From positions 5,713,962-5,777,961 of the forward strand of contig NC_067208.1 of assembly GCF_026262505.1 (NCBI RefSeq): a stretch of 64,000 bases of DNA, in the 5' to 3' direction. A program made the position numbers and the translations under genes. Shown piece after piece: positions 20,956-32,500 of the stretch. The notes under the pieces are model-generated. The model did not search any database, was not told the DNA's origin, and saw only the letters and a program-made list of their open reading frames with translations. Numbering within the stretch: the stretch's first letter is position 1; each line of letters begins with the position of its first letter. The DNA comes from Trichomonas vaginalis G3. Lineage: Eukaryota > Parabasalia > Trichomonadida > Trichomonadidae.

Positions 20956-21706
20956 GCGGGTGTACCCTTAATTGATTCATAATCCAAAATAAAATACGAT
21001 TTTAATAAAATAATTTCATTTGGAATTTATCTTCAGAAAAAAAGCTCGTCTGTTCTATACGATCATCGTCAATTAGGTTGATATTACTATTCATTAAAAG
21101 ATCATGTATTTGTGTTCCATAATAACAATTATCCTTACTAAACATGGCAATTTAATTTTGTTCAAAGTTATTGATTCATAACAAGCCTTGTTTAAGGATA
21201 TCATCGATAAATATAAATTGTACTCTATGATTCTGTTAATAAAATAATTCTTCGAAGCGATATTTGAACAATAATAAAGGATATTTGGTATAATTATTGC
21301 CTTATGTTGACTATTTAAAGAGAAAAATATATGTTTACTATTGTGTGGTAATAAGACTGTTATATAAATCCGGTTTCTACTGGAATAAATAAAAATTGCA
21401 AAAAGATGACTTGAAATTTAGTTATTTTAAACAGATACGAGCTTATTAACAATTTTATTAACATCTTGTGATTGCATGCAAAAAAATAGATTGGTTTGGG
21501 AAGAATTACAAATTTCAGATTTAATTTCGCATTAGAAAATGTGGAATTATTTAAGTTTTAAGTTGTAGTCCTTCATATATCATTTGCAAATTTAAATGGA
21601 AACCATAACTTGAATATTGGTTCTCCAATAAGTGTAATATCTGTACAAGCGAAGGTTTTCCCTCGAAATATAGTCCTAATTATTTTTTCAAGAAATAATT
21701 TAGAAA

Positions 21707-21976
21707 TTAGTTCTTTTTGAGAAGAATATAAAATGTAATTGCTAATAAAATTAAGAAAATAAAAAAAGATGATACACCACCAGATTCTTCGAGCTTTTTT
21801 GTTTGCAAATCCTTTTTCGATCTAATCAATTCAGCCTCTTTTTCCAATTCGTTAATTCTCTCCATCATATCAGAGTTTTCGCGATCAATTTTAGCTATTT
21901 CCTGACTCAATTTTTGAATGGCATCCTTATTATTCATCGAATTAGGTATGTCGTCAGAGGAATCGCTACTTGACAT
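21707..21976 (-). CDS. Tail-anchored coiled-coil membrane protein
   Basis: This 89-residue protein has an acidic Ser-rich N terminus (MSSSDSSDDIP), a continuous heptad-like coil from about residue 17 to 63 (LSQEIAKIDRENSDMMERIN ... LEKEAELIRSKKDL), and a single C-terminal transmembrane helix (FFIFLILLAITFYILL) closed by KKN. That is the topology of a tail-anchored protein such as a SNARE or organelle tether. A canonical SNARE zero-layer Q or R within a full-length motif is not obvious, so the class is left open. Confidence 0.7.
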   Translation of the reverse strand: MSSSDSSDDIPNSMNNKDAIQKLSQEIAKIDRENSDMMERINELEKEAELIRSKKDLQTKKLEESGGVSSFFIFLILLAITFYILLKKN

Positions 21977-23353
21977 TGATCAAAATTCAAAAAATGGGAG
22001 GATAAACTCAATTTTATCGACAATGAAATTTATTATTAAAGCCCGATGCATATCTTTATTCCTCCTAATAGGTGTACGGGTGTAGCACTTTTCAATGTAA
22101 AAAACATGTTAAATTATTCTCAAATCAATCATATTAACAGTGTAAATGTTTTTAGCACATAAAAATAAAATTAATAGCTTTCGTAAAATTATATTTCATT
22201 ACAAATATGGAAATTTATTCTTCATAAATGGTTCAGACCAAATTTTTCTTTTTCAATTTTATTGTTTTGGCTAATCTTCAAATCCTTCTAAATAAGCATT
22301 TCTCCTTATGCTATATGAATTCAAGTAATTCAGAAATGAAGCCTATATATCTGATATAACTTCAAAGCTTTGACTGCTTGTTATTAATATGAAATAAGAA
22401 AGCGCCTATGGAAAATCATTGCAAACAAATGAACAGATCTTTAAAAGCGTGTGATTTCACTTACTGAGGACGCAATCGTGACATGGATAGACAATTAGCT
22501 TAGAAAAAACAGTAATTAAATCTAATTGTTGAAAATTGAAAATCGTTTAGCGAAGAAAATCATCAGAATTAATGATTTGAATCATGTAAAAAATTGTGAC
22601 TACCTGTTGAAGGTGGATTGAAATTGAAAGTAAAGAATTTTGCAAATTACCTCAGACTATTTCAGAGGATTGAGTGGTAATTTTTAGTCTCTACACTATT
22701 TCAATATAAGCTCCATTTTTAAACAGTTTTTAAAAATCGAGCATTGAAAAGTGTGATGAGACTTATGAATTTATTTTTTGTTATTATTATATAAAATATC
22801 TACTTTTTATGATTTATCGATTTCATGAACGAAAATACAAAAATGTATATTCGTGATTAGCATATAATACTGTACAATATGAAATAAATATGTGTCAAAA
22901 ATATAGAACGATGTAATTGAAAAATTGAAAACGATGTAAGAACGTGCTTTTTTTCTATTGCAATCATTTTAATATGAGTTATGCTAGCATCATAAAAATT
23001 ATCAAAGAATAATTTTCTGAAATCTCAATAATAAAATTCAAACATATGGAACTTATGATTAGTATTTAATTACATCCAATTCTTCAAAAAATGAATTCCC
23101 TCTCAAAAATTCACGATAAACGTTCACACTAGCACTAATACATCAAAAATAGTAATATTAAATAAAAATTGCCGAACAAAGATTTTTTGAATGATTAGAA
23201 AATTTTATTTTTTTACCGTAAAAGAATGATAATAATGCATAAGAACAACAGATGAATTAAATATTTTGACACTTTATCAAAATTCAAAATGAAATATAAT
23301 TTAACCTATTCAAAAAATAAAAATTTCAAAAGGATACAAATTATAATTCTCTA
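21977..23353. other. 1.4-kb AT-rich spacer, nothing identified
   Basis: There are no coding-like frames, no paired repeats and no RNA gene. Several TCAAAA words lie within 80 bp before the kinase start. Confidence 0.5.
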
Positions 23354-24346
23354 ATGAGCGAAACAGATTCGACTTTAAAGAATATATTACTTCAAAATGA
23401 ATATGTTCTCATGGAACAGATCGGCGTTGGTGGGTTTGCAACATGCTACAATGTCTGGTCCCAAAAGTATCAAACGACTTTTGTTTGTAAAGTTTATAAG
23501 GCTCAAGATAACGCTGATAAGGATAAAGTTGGAGCTCAGTTAAACCAATTCTCTCATGAAATTGAAGCGCTGGTTAAGATCTTTCAAACCTACATTATGC
23601 GCATTTATTCATATTTCATGACAAATGATATGTTTTTTATGATACTCGAATACTGTCCCAATGGTTCTATACAGGATATGATCAAGCATGAAGGAAAAAT
23701 TGATGGAAATAAGTTAAACACTTACCTGTATCAAGCTGCAACGGCATTAGAGTATTGCCATTCAAAATCATTTGCTCATCATGACATTAAACCTGCAAAT
23801 CTACTAATAGATGAGAATTTTAATATCAAATTATCAGATTTTGGAATGGCTGAGCCTGGTACGTGCCATTGCGAAAAATATGGTGGTACACTTGCATTCT
23901 TGGCCCCAGAAATATTCCTTAGACAGCCGTACGATCCTTTCAAAGCTGATGTTTGGAGTTTCGGCGCAACTGCATTTTTCATGGCTTGCGGAACAGCTCC
24001 ATTTACAGGCAGCAATCCCACAGAGATGAAACAACTCATATGTAATGGCTGTTATATTATGCCAAATACAATTCCACCATATATTAAAAAATTAATTAAG
24101 AACACAATGGTTCTGAGCCCAGAAGCCAGATGGTCTATGACCAATGTTGTAGATTATCTTAAAGGATTCCTGGAAACAAAGATCACTCCGCATAATTCAA
24201 TGTCCGGAATTTACCTTTCAAGCAGAAACTCAACTTTAGGTAAAAACCGTGTCAGAAGGCGGAATAGTATAATGGTTACCGGCGAAATTCGATCTCCACT
24301 TAGATCATCAACAATGTCAAGGCTATTAGACACTTTTGCTGAATAA
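23354..24346 (+). CDS. Serine/threonine protein kinase
   Basis: This intact 330-residue kinase phosphorylates Ser/Thr by family inference. The glycine loop is IGVGGFATCYNV (residues 23-34), the ATP-anchoring Lys is in VCKVYK (residue 46), and the helix C Glu is about residue 69-71. The catalytic loop HHDIKPANLL carries Asp144, with H in place of the Arg of HRD, and DFG lies at 162-164. GTLAFLAPEIF contains APE, and DVWSFGATAFF is subdomain IX. The missing HRD arginine predicts activity independent of activation-loop phosphorylation. The CAMK/NEK-like layout with a short 50-residue basic Ser-rich tail (SSRNSTLGKNRVRRRNS) is typical of trichomonad CAMK-like kinases; the tail could be autophosphorylated. 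Confidence 0.93.
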   Translation: MSETDSTLKNILLQNEYVLMEQIGVGGFATCYNVWSQKYQTTFVCKVYKAQDNADKDKVGAQLNQFSHEIEALVKIFQTYIMRIYSYFMTNDMFFMILEYCPNGSIQDMIKHEGKIDGNKLNTYLYQAATALEYCHSKSFAHHDIKPANLLIDENFNIKLSDFGMAEPGTCHCEKYGGTLAFLAPEIFLRQPYDPFKADVWSFGATAFFMACGTAPFTGSNPTEMKQLICNGCYIMPNTIPPYIKKLIKNTMVLSPEARWSMTNVVDYLKGFLETKITPHNSMSGIYLSSRNSTLGKNRVRRRNSIMVTGEIRSPLRSSTMSRLLDTFAE

Positions 24347-24842
24347 ATTATGTAATGTTTTGTTTATTCTTAATGAATTCGACCTCTTTTTTGGTAAAAT
24401 ATTTACAGGTTTTTTTGGAAAAAACGATACTCGATTTGATAGATTCCAAATGAGTACCAATATGCTTACCACACCTCCAGTTTTGGTACGGAACGATTGT
24501 ACAAAATTTATCTAAATAAGAGCAAAATTATAACCAACGAAAATGCTAAGAGATCATTCGAAGCAGTCTAGCCATTTAACAATAATTACTGTTTTTCCTT
24601 ATAGTTTTGTACATCTTAAGTCATTAGTTTATTATTCATATGTGTTTTAATATTAATTGATTTATGAGATTATTGTATATATTGTGAACATGATATCTCA
24701 TAGGATGAGGAATAAAACCAACTGCTTAGAATCGAATTTCGAACATGATTTATTTTTGAAATTATTTGATCATTGAATTTTCGACAATTTAAATGGATCA
24801 ATCCACAGAACAATATAACTAAAATTGATATATGATAGTAGT

Positions 24843-25945
24843 TTAAGGGTCCACTGTAAAAATTGAAAGTCTCTCAAAATTGAGAGGCGATTTGCAAATA
24901 ATCGTTATCGTCTTTTTTCGAAAATCCACTTTTCCTAGTGTTCTGATTAATATTTTGTGAATGTAACAATAAAATATATGTTTTAGTAAGATGATAATAC
25001 ATTCTATCACTTCAAATCACATAAAAATTGCAAAATCAGCGAGTATTATAAGAAAATGATTTTTTCGAATTTTTTCGCTTCTGGATGCGTGTTTTGAAAA
25101 ATAGATATTTTCGAATTTTGATTTTAATTTAAGTATAAATTTTATATTAGGAATTTTTTTGACCTATTTCCAATCATTAATTCCTAAGTTTTTCTAGGAA
25201 TTTAATTGAGAAGAAATTAGGAAATTCGCTTTAATGCCATTACATCCTAATATTGTGATGCATGTAGTTTATATTTATTGAGGCTAATGCCGGAATATCG
25301 TGCATTTTATAAAAAATTCAAAGAATTGACAATTGGATAGCACAAATTTAATTCTCTAGACAAAGTATTATTGTTTATATATTCAAAGCATTATCCTTCG
25401 TTTTGAAATGTTGGCAAAAAATTTTCGTGTTATTTTTTGTGTTTCAGCATAAATTATGTATTGACTTATGAAAGATAAGCATTTTATTCATTATCATAAA
25501 GATATACCAAAACAAATTGATAAAATTTAAAAAAATGTGTATTTTAGTGGGTATTATTCTGGCCAATGCCCATTTTTAAACGATTTAATATTGACCATAT
25601 CAATAGCCGACTCAATGTAAAAATTTAGATATTATTTTTTTCATTATTCAAACTTTGATAAATTTTAGTATAATGAATGATTTTGTTTCGTGTATGATAC
25701 AGAAATGAAAAGCTTAATTAATATCATTTTGCATTTTTTCAAGAATGTTAGAGTACATCTACATTAAAAAATCGGATTCGAATTGCAATACTGCATCAAA
25801 TTGTTGCACATCTGATAAGGATCTCAAAAGAGTAAAGTTAATTTTTTTGTGTTTTTTTAAGTTTTGGGCCTTAGTAAAAACACCATCTTGAGCAATATTT
25901 TTGGGACGACGATAGGCCTTATTTGGCCTTACAGTGGACCCTTAA
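24843..25945. mobile_element. 1.1-kb TTAA-bounded non-autonomous element
   Basis: A 17-bp perfect inverted repeat, TTAAGGGTCCACTGTAA at 24843-24859 and its complement at 25929-25945, bounds non-coding DNA. Removing TTAA as target duplication leaves GGGTCCACTG termini. It has the same architecture as the 149-bp element at 4936 and the elements at 27326-27663, but a different terminal sequence, so they are related subfamilies rather than copies. Confidence 0.75.
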
Positions 25946-26055
25946 AAACGATTAAAAATTTCAACCGAAAATGGTCAAAAATAAGTCACGAAAATATGAA
26001 ATTTAGTTAGCTAATTTGATTCAATTGAAGATGTAGAATTTATATAGCGCATTCT

Positions 26056-26084
26056 ATCGGTGCGCAGACTCACTGCGCGCCGAT
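26056..26084 (+). other. GC-rich hairpin upstream of the CaaX protein gene
   Basis: ATCGGTGCGCAG and CTGCGCGCCGAT form a 12-bp stem with one mismatch or wobble position around the loop ACTCA. It is conspicuous in AT-rich DNA and lies 55 bp before the next start codon. It could be a regulatory protein site or a structured leader. Confidence 0.5.
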
Positions 26085-26139
26085 AAAAGCTGATAACGTA
26101 TAAAAAAAATAATTCTAACAAGAATTTCAAAATCTTGCA

Positions 26140-26388
26140 ATGTCAGATGATTCATCAATTCATTCAGACTCATCATCGCGTCATATTTATATTCCTTCAC
26201 TACACTTTCCAAGAGACTCTCAATCTACATTCGCCCTGTATAATTCAGAAGACAAATCGAGACTTTCAGATACAGATTATAAATCAATAAAAAATTCAAA
26301 AGGGCAACTCCCTCTTGGTGATAAAGACGACGAAGATGGTAGTAAAAATGAAGCAGGTAAGCAATCAAAATGTTGTATTTTAATTTGA
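26140..26388 (+). CDS. Small protein with C-terminal CaaX prenylation motif
   Basis: This 82-residue protein is Ser/Asp-rich and mostly disordered, and ends KQSKCCILI. The last four residues, CILI, fit a CaaX box; the adjacent Cys could be palmitoylated and the preceding Lys residues suit a membrane-targeting tail like that of Ras/Rho proteins. No GTPase motifs (GKS/T, DxxG, NKxD) are present, so it is a membrane-associated peptide or adaptor rather than a GTPase. Start ATG at 26140 lies 15 bp after a TTTCAAAA word. Confidence 0.6.
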   Translation: MSDDSSIHSDSSSRHIYIPSLHFPRDSQSTFALYNSEDKSRLSDTDYKSIKNSKGQLPLGDKDDEDGSKNEAGKQSKCCILI

Positions 26389-27325
26389 AAAATACTATTC
26401 TCGCAGCAAATAATGGTTTTTAACCATTCATTTTGTTGCTTGCCTCAATTCTTTGTATAGAATTCAACAGACAATTTTAATATTACCGACTTTTTGTTAG
26501 AATTGATCAATATTCCTCTTATACCATGTAATTTTAAAAAAGGAAATACTGAATGCAGTCTCCTTCAAATGTGTATTCTATTTGTTAAGTAAAAATCAGT
26601 ATAATTCTTTAATAAATTATGTAAATAAATTATAACTTTTTAAAACAAGTTTACAAGAATAATAAATTGTGATTTCAAGGAATTACATATAGGTATAACT
26701 TATGCATCTTTAATTTAAAAAAACAATAAAGAATTATTGTTTTGAAGTGCATCATACAGTAAAAATATCACATCTATTTTTAAATTATGTGTGGTATATA
26801 TGAATATAATAATTTTGTCAATACTTTGAACAAATTCAAAATCTATATGATTTCTTATACCTAATATTATCAGTAGGTATAAGAAATCAGAACGAATTTT
26901 TGGATGAAAACATTACCCAAGTATATATTACCCTATTCAATGATCAAATAATGATAGAGCGAAAATAATTTCTCGCTTGTGAATGAATCAAATAAAAAAC
27001 TTACAAATCCAATCAAACCATTCTTTTAATCAGCACATTCAGAACATCATAATTGCATTCCCCAAGGCTGAGGTATATTGGAAAGTATCTTATTTGATCA
27101 TGTCATCGTATGAAAGATTGATAAGCATATTGGATCATTTTATAGTATGATGCATGCTTAACAAATAGATTAAAAATTCTATATAGATCTTTTAAAAAAA
27201 TGATAATGCAAAATTGATGGGACAAGAGAGATGAAGAAGAAGCTCCTCCAGGAAGAAGTATTTTGAAACATAACGTTGTTTTACCAAAGTATTTTGATTA
27301 TTTCTAAATAAAAAAGTAATTTTTT

Positions 27326-27454
27326 TTAAGGGTGCACTTACGCCCCTATGACGAGGCCTTCAATTCAGATGTTTAAGGTTAATTTTCAATGCCGCTTCAC
27401 GCCAGTTGTCAAAAATTTGAATCAATGTCAGATGGGTGTAAGTGCAGCCTTAAA
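27326..27454. mobile_element. 129-bp TTAA-bounded MITE (A)
   Basis: The left end TTAAGGGTGCACTTACGCCC is mirrored at the right end (GGGTGTAAGTGCAGCCTTAA). It has two mismatches over 20 bp and no coding content. The right TTAA is shared with element B. Confidence 0.75.
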
Positions 27455-27663
27455 AGGGTTTACTTACCACTTTCTGACATGCTCGCATAATATATCTTTA
27501 TTGTAATTGCAAAAAAGTATTATATTAACATAAGGTATTATGCAATGATTTAAAAAAATTTCCCGAACAAAATTATTAACTTTTTACATTAGAAAATATG
27601 TAGAAAAAGCCAGAGTGTCAAAAAAATTGAGAGAATGTCAGAAAGTGGTAAGTGCACCCTTAA
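27451..27663. mobile_element. 213-bp TTAA-bounded MITE (B)
   Basis: The left end ACTTACCACTTTCTGACA (after TTAAAAGGGTT) is mirrored at the right by TGTCAGAAAGTGGTAAGT followed by GCACCCTTAA. Its termini share TTAAGGGTGCACTTAC with element A, so A and B are one family with different interiors. Confidence 0.75.
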
Positions 27664-27760
27664 AAGGGTTCACTTACCACTTTTTGACATGCTGCCATAA
27701 TATCAACATATCTTTATTTTAATAACAATAAGGTATAAAAGTTTTATATATGTACTAGAT
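27660..27760. mobile_element. Truncated relative of MITE B (C)
   Basis: From the shared TTAA, TTAAAAGGGTTCACTTACCA and the following ACATGCTGCCATAATAT repeat the left part of element B with small differences. No matching right end was found before 27958, so this copy is incomplete. Confidence 0.6.
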
Positions 27761-27958
27761 AATGATTTATAATAACACTTTCCAGATCAAAAATATTAGT
27801 TTTTTTTTCATAGAAAATTGGGATTTAAAGCTTGAGTATAAAAAAAATCGTATTAGTTCATCCTATATATATGCCTGTTTTATGAAAATATTAATGATAA
27901 CTTAAAATTTAAGACCGCCTAACGATTTCAATTTCTAAATAATAAACGAGGAAATTGT

Positions 27959-29292
27959 TTATTTTGTCTTGTTTAAATTAAAGATTTCTACTATTTTTTT
28001 GTAACTAAGCCTGTATGCTAGATAAAGAGGAGTAGATCCATTTTCGGTTTTAGCATTGATATCTGCGCCATTTGAAATAAGAATTTCTGTAGTTTCTTTG
28101 CTATTTACCTCAACTGCCATATGAAGAGAGGTCCGTCCATTTATGTTTTTAGCATTGATATCTGCGCCATTTGAAATAAGAATTTCTGTAGTTTCTTTGC
28201 TATTTACCTCAACTGCCATATGAAGAGGGGTCCATTCCATAAAGTCTTTAGCATTGATATCTGCACCATTTGAAATAAGAATTTCTGCAGTTTCTTTGTT
28301 ATTTTGCATGACTGCTATATGAAGAGGGGTCCTTTCATTTTTGCCTTTAGCATTGATATCTGCACCATTTGAAATAAAATATTCTAAAAGTGAGGAAAGA
28401 TGGAAATTCGGAGAATAAGCAAAACATGTGTTGATATCATCTGTTTGGTCCAAATAAACTAAAAATGATTGGAGATTATTGTATTTATAGCACAATTCTA
28501 AATTAATTTTTATGTTGTGTTCATTCATCAAAAATGTGACAAAATCGATATTGTGTGATATAATTGCATATTCCATGCATACATGATCTGGTGTTTGTAC
28601 TTTCAAGCATTCATTCATAATGTCTGGATTTCCGCTCAAAAACGAATATCTAAGACAATCTGGAGTGATTTCAGATTGAAATTTCGTTCTTAAGATCTTA
28701 AAACAATCAACAGATCCATGGATCCATGATAACAACATAATTCGAGTAATGAAATACCATCAAATGAACATGAATATAAATCACTTTTTAATATTTGATT
28801 TTTATCAAATTCTTCTCCTTCTGTAAAATTTATAAATGCTATTTTGTCATCATCCATAATAGATCTGTAAATTGTTTTTTGTTCGTGAATATCAGATGAA
28901 TAATGAGAATCTTCAAAATTGTTAAAACGTTTTCTCCCGTTTTCATTCAATACTATATTGTATTCTTTGTAGAAAAGGTAATTAAAAACGTCGCCGATTT
29001 CGTTGACCTGATTTAGATGGTGTTCGTCAACAATTTGTTTGGCAATCGCTAAATATGACTTCATGTAGCGGTTGTTATAAATTGAAAGTTTGGATATTTT
29101 ATCGATAATTTCACCAGGCGGAATTCGATAAGAGTCAATCAGGTTTTGTTCGATTTTTTTGTAAATTGCGTTTAATTTTTCTTCGTCATTTGTTTTCAGC
29201 CTGTACAAAGCATTGTAGACATCATTATATCCTGTAAAAATCCCCATCAATTTGTCATAATGAATTTGGTTTGCTTTTCCCTTAGACATCAA
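27959..29292 (-). pseudogene. DUF3447-type ankyrin protein gene split by an 8-bp duplication
   Basis: The minus-strand N-terminal frame (29292 to 28690, 200 residues) carries the DUF3447 landmarks (YDKLMGIFTGYNDVYNALYR, IYNNRYMKSYLAIAKQIVDE, SLLELCCYHGS). The C-terminal frame (28738 to 27959, 259 residues) picks up exactly where it leaves off (GSVDCFKILRTKFQSEITPD, FLSGNPDIMNECLK), then has about five ankyrin units such as NINGRTSLHMAVEVNSKETT. The shift comes from a perfect tandem GATCCATG pair at 28713-28728, so the break is very recent, a population variant or an assembly error. Two ankyrin units are identical over most of 99 bp. It is closely related in layout to the gene at 2831-4366. 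Confidence 0.85.
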
Positions 29293-29545
29293 CTAAAAAT
29301 TTTACGATATCGTAATCTTACATACAAAATGTCGTATAATTTTACAAGCCCAGGCCAAATTGCGAATAATTTTTTAAATTATACTTGCATTTATTGATTT
29401 TCGAAATAAAATTCCCAACTTTTCTAAAGATCTCAAAAAAACAAATTTTGATAAAAATAAACTATAAAATTTAACTTCATAAAAGTATCTATTTTAATAA
29501 ATAGAATATAATAAGTTAAATACAAAATAAAAAAAGAAGTTTTTG

Positions 29546-32500
29546 TTAATGTGTCTTTTGATAAATCGCTGAAAGTTTTGTTCTTAAATCTTTGTCAAGT
29601 CCCTTAGATTGTGCAGCAACTCCAAATGCTTCAACAGCTTCTTTTGTGCACTCATCAGGTTGAGAGAAATTCTCAACGAAAATTGTTGCAGATCTAACTA
29701 AATCAACACTAGGTTCTGTCAAATGTTCCTTCAGAAGTCTTGCCGCAGCTCTTCTCGTTGTCCTGTTATCGCTGTTGACGTAGTAAGCAGCTGCAGGCAT
29801 TAATTCAGCGGCATCAAACTTGGAACTGAAGTAATGAAGTAACTTCGCAATGCACAAAAACGCTGGAGCTCGAAGAGAAATGTTCTGTCCGTAGACGGCT
29901 TTGCTCAAGTAACTAAGGATGGAAAGATATGAATCATCAGGACATGCGGCACCGTATATGGCAGCCATCAAAAGAATTGAAAGGGACTCATCGTTGCACG
30001 ATAACAATTTATCTGACAGTTTACTTGGCAGATGTGATTTAAGGATGAGTTTTGAGTCGACGTCCTGTGTTTTGAGGATTTCGCAAACAATCTCGGGATA
30101 TACGTTGAGGAGGTGTGCGAAAGCGTTGTATAACTCTCTTCTTCTGAAGAAGATTTCCGGAATTTCGCGGCTCTTCACGAGGAAAGTGAAGAATTCGGGT
30201 GAAAACACTTCCTTCTGTAGGTATTTACTGAATCGCTCCTCGTTGTGTAGAAGTGTCGCTGCAATTTCAACAATGTTCTTCGATGGATTCGATTGTGCGC
30301 AGTTGAAAAGTGCGAAATAAAATGATTGGTCGTTCCTCGCTGGCTCAGGATACTTAGCGTAGCTGATGCAGACAGGTGTAAGATCGGGATCGAAGAACCA
30401 GGAATCGAAACTGACAACGGAATTTCGGACTTGTACTAATCTCATTGATGCCGCCAGAGAATTGATCGCTTCCTTCTTGGTTTGTGTGGTCGTACGCTTG
30501 GTTACGGACCAGAATAGGATGGTATAGAGGCGATCTGGAGGCTCGGTAGAGATATTTTCGACAATCTGAGTGGTGACTCGGAATAATGAAACTGATGCGG
30601 CCTCGGAAAGAGGTTTCTTGATGAAGGAATGCATTTGCGTTAAGAAGTTAGGTGCTGACGATGCGATATAGTTCAATCTAACGGTTGCTGCTTTGACAGA
30701 TGCTAATAATGCTAATTCGCAGAGCTCTTTTGAATCGCTTGAGCTAAATGCAAGTAAGGATTTCATTATACTTACATCAAACACTGCTTCGCAGTTGGAA
30801 TTGGCCAAGCATTGTAACAAAGTTGGTAATGACGGATCTTGATTTTCAAAAATACTTGTGAAATATGGCATGCATTTCTCAACTAATGATGTATCATTAG
30901 TTTGATCGATTTTCTGGAAAATTTGTTTGAGAGTATTTTCTCTATCGTTCTGAGTACTCAATTTTCTGACAAGTTCATCATTTGAGGGACCAGATGAAGC
31001 ATTTAAGAAAGCTTTGTTCGTTGTTTGTTTTACACCGAAATTAGATGAACTATTACGATTTTGGAGACTTGAAGCAGCAATTGAGAGATCGAACTGAGAT
31101 TTTGGCTTCGGACCAGCAGCAGCTTCAAATGCGGCCTCATCAGTACCTGTAAAGTGGTAAGAAGGATCAAACAAGTATCTAACAACTTTCGACATCGATA
31201 ATCTTTTTGTTGGATCGGTTTGCCAGCATTTATTGATAAGCTTTGTAAGGTTTGGTGGCGCGTTGTCTGGTATTGGAGGTCTGTAGCCTTGGTTGATGAC
31301 GAGATCTGTAATTTGGCTTGGATTCATTCCAGAGAAAGGCGGTTCGTTCGTTAACAGCTCCCATAAGAGAATTGCGTAGCTGTAGACATCGACTTTCTCG
31401 TCGTAGTTCGGTGAAGAAAGAAGAACTTCCGGAGCCATCCAATGAGCTGTTCCGATCAATCCTGTCATTGGAGTTGCCTGGTTCTTGGATCTGACGAAAC
31501 CGAAGTCGCAGATCCTGGCTCTGTAGTTATTATCGATAAGAATGTTGAGAGATTTCATATCACGATGAATTACGCCTTTTGAGTGTAAATATTCGAGGCC
31601 GCGAGCAATATCGAGTGCTATTAATGAGCGGATCGTTGGAGTAAGGATTTGGGGCCTTTTACGTAAGATATCGAATAAGCATCCATTTGCCATGTATTCT
31701 GTTAAAATGTAGTACGGCGGATCTTCTGTATATCCACAAAACTTGAGAATGCATGGGTGAACAAGGACAGAAAGTGCATAGACTTCTCTCTGATAAGATT
31801 CTAATTCAGAACCGCTTAGTTGCTTCTTGTGAAGAATTTTAACGGCAACCTCTTCACCTGTATTCTTGTTTTTGCCTAAATAAACGTTTCCTGAGACTCC
31901 TGTACCGATTGATTTTCCAAGAATAAAATCATCGCGATTAATAATGATTTTGAGGTTGGACGGAAGATCAGGGATAGCAACATTCTCTGATGTATCATCC
32001 GCCGAAATTCCGATCTTCTTCAGCGAATTAAATCTTTTGGCAAGGTTTTCTTTTGCGTCTTCGCGATTCTTTTTCTTGATTTGATCAAGAACTAATGCAA
32101 TACGTTTCATATCGACTAAATTGGTTTGCTCAATCTCGTCATAAAACGTCTTGAATAATTCAGCAACGGTAGGAACTTCTAAAGTCATAAAATCTTTGTA
32201 AAGCTGAATCACCATTGCTGATATTTCTTCCATAGGCTTTTGTATTGATGTTGCAAGTAAGAATTGTACGCACATATCTTTAGAACATTGAAAAGAAAGG
32301 TCTTGGATCTGTGTAATATAGCTCAAGATATCCTGAACAGCTCTCATGTGTACTGCTGACATACCATAGTTCGCAATTTTACCTGGATTCTGTCTAATTA
32401 AATTTGGAATTTTACGAAAGCACTGTATGACGCCATTAATTTTAGATCCATGAATATAAACCATTGGGAATCTATTCGATGCCTCAATAGTCTCTATAAG

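Larger units (their letters stand above)
19593..21706. other. 2.1-kb AT-rich spacer with short repeats only
   Basis: No gene is supported. It contains a 30-bp direct repeat (20543-20572 and 20926-20955), a GC-rich TTAA-adjacent palindrome (19934-19943) and a 16-bp palindrome AAAAAACCGGTTTTTT near 19707. Confidence 0.5.
24347..26139. other. 1.8-kb spacer mostly filled by a TTAA-bounded element
   Basis: It has no gene. It holds the 1.1-kb element at 24843-25945 and the GC-rich hairpin at 26056-26084. Confidence 0.6.
26389..27958. other. 1.6-kb spacer with a chain of MITEs
   Basis: No gene is seen in 26389-27300. A chain of TTAA-bounded elements fills 27326 to about 27760, listed separately. 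Confidence 0.6.

Noticed and set aside
20711-20980. 89-codon minus-strand frame
   Set aside because: It lies in AT-rich spacer between the two copies of a direct repeat, with low-complexity Lys/Phe content and no homology recognised.
26140-26388. Small GTPase
   Set aside because: Only the CaaX-like end is present; none of the nucleotide-binding motifs exist in the 82 residues.
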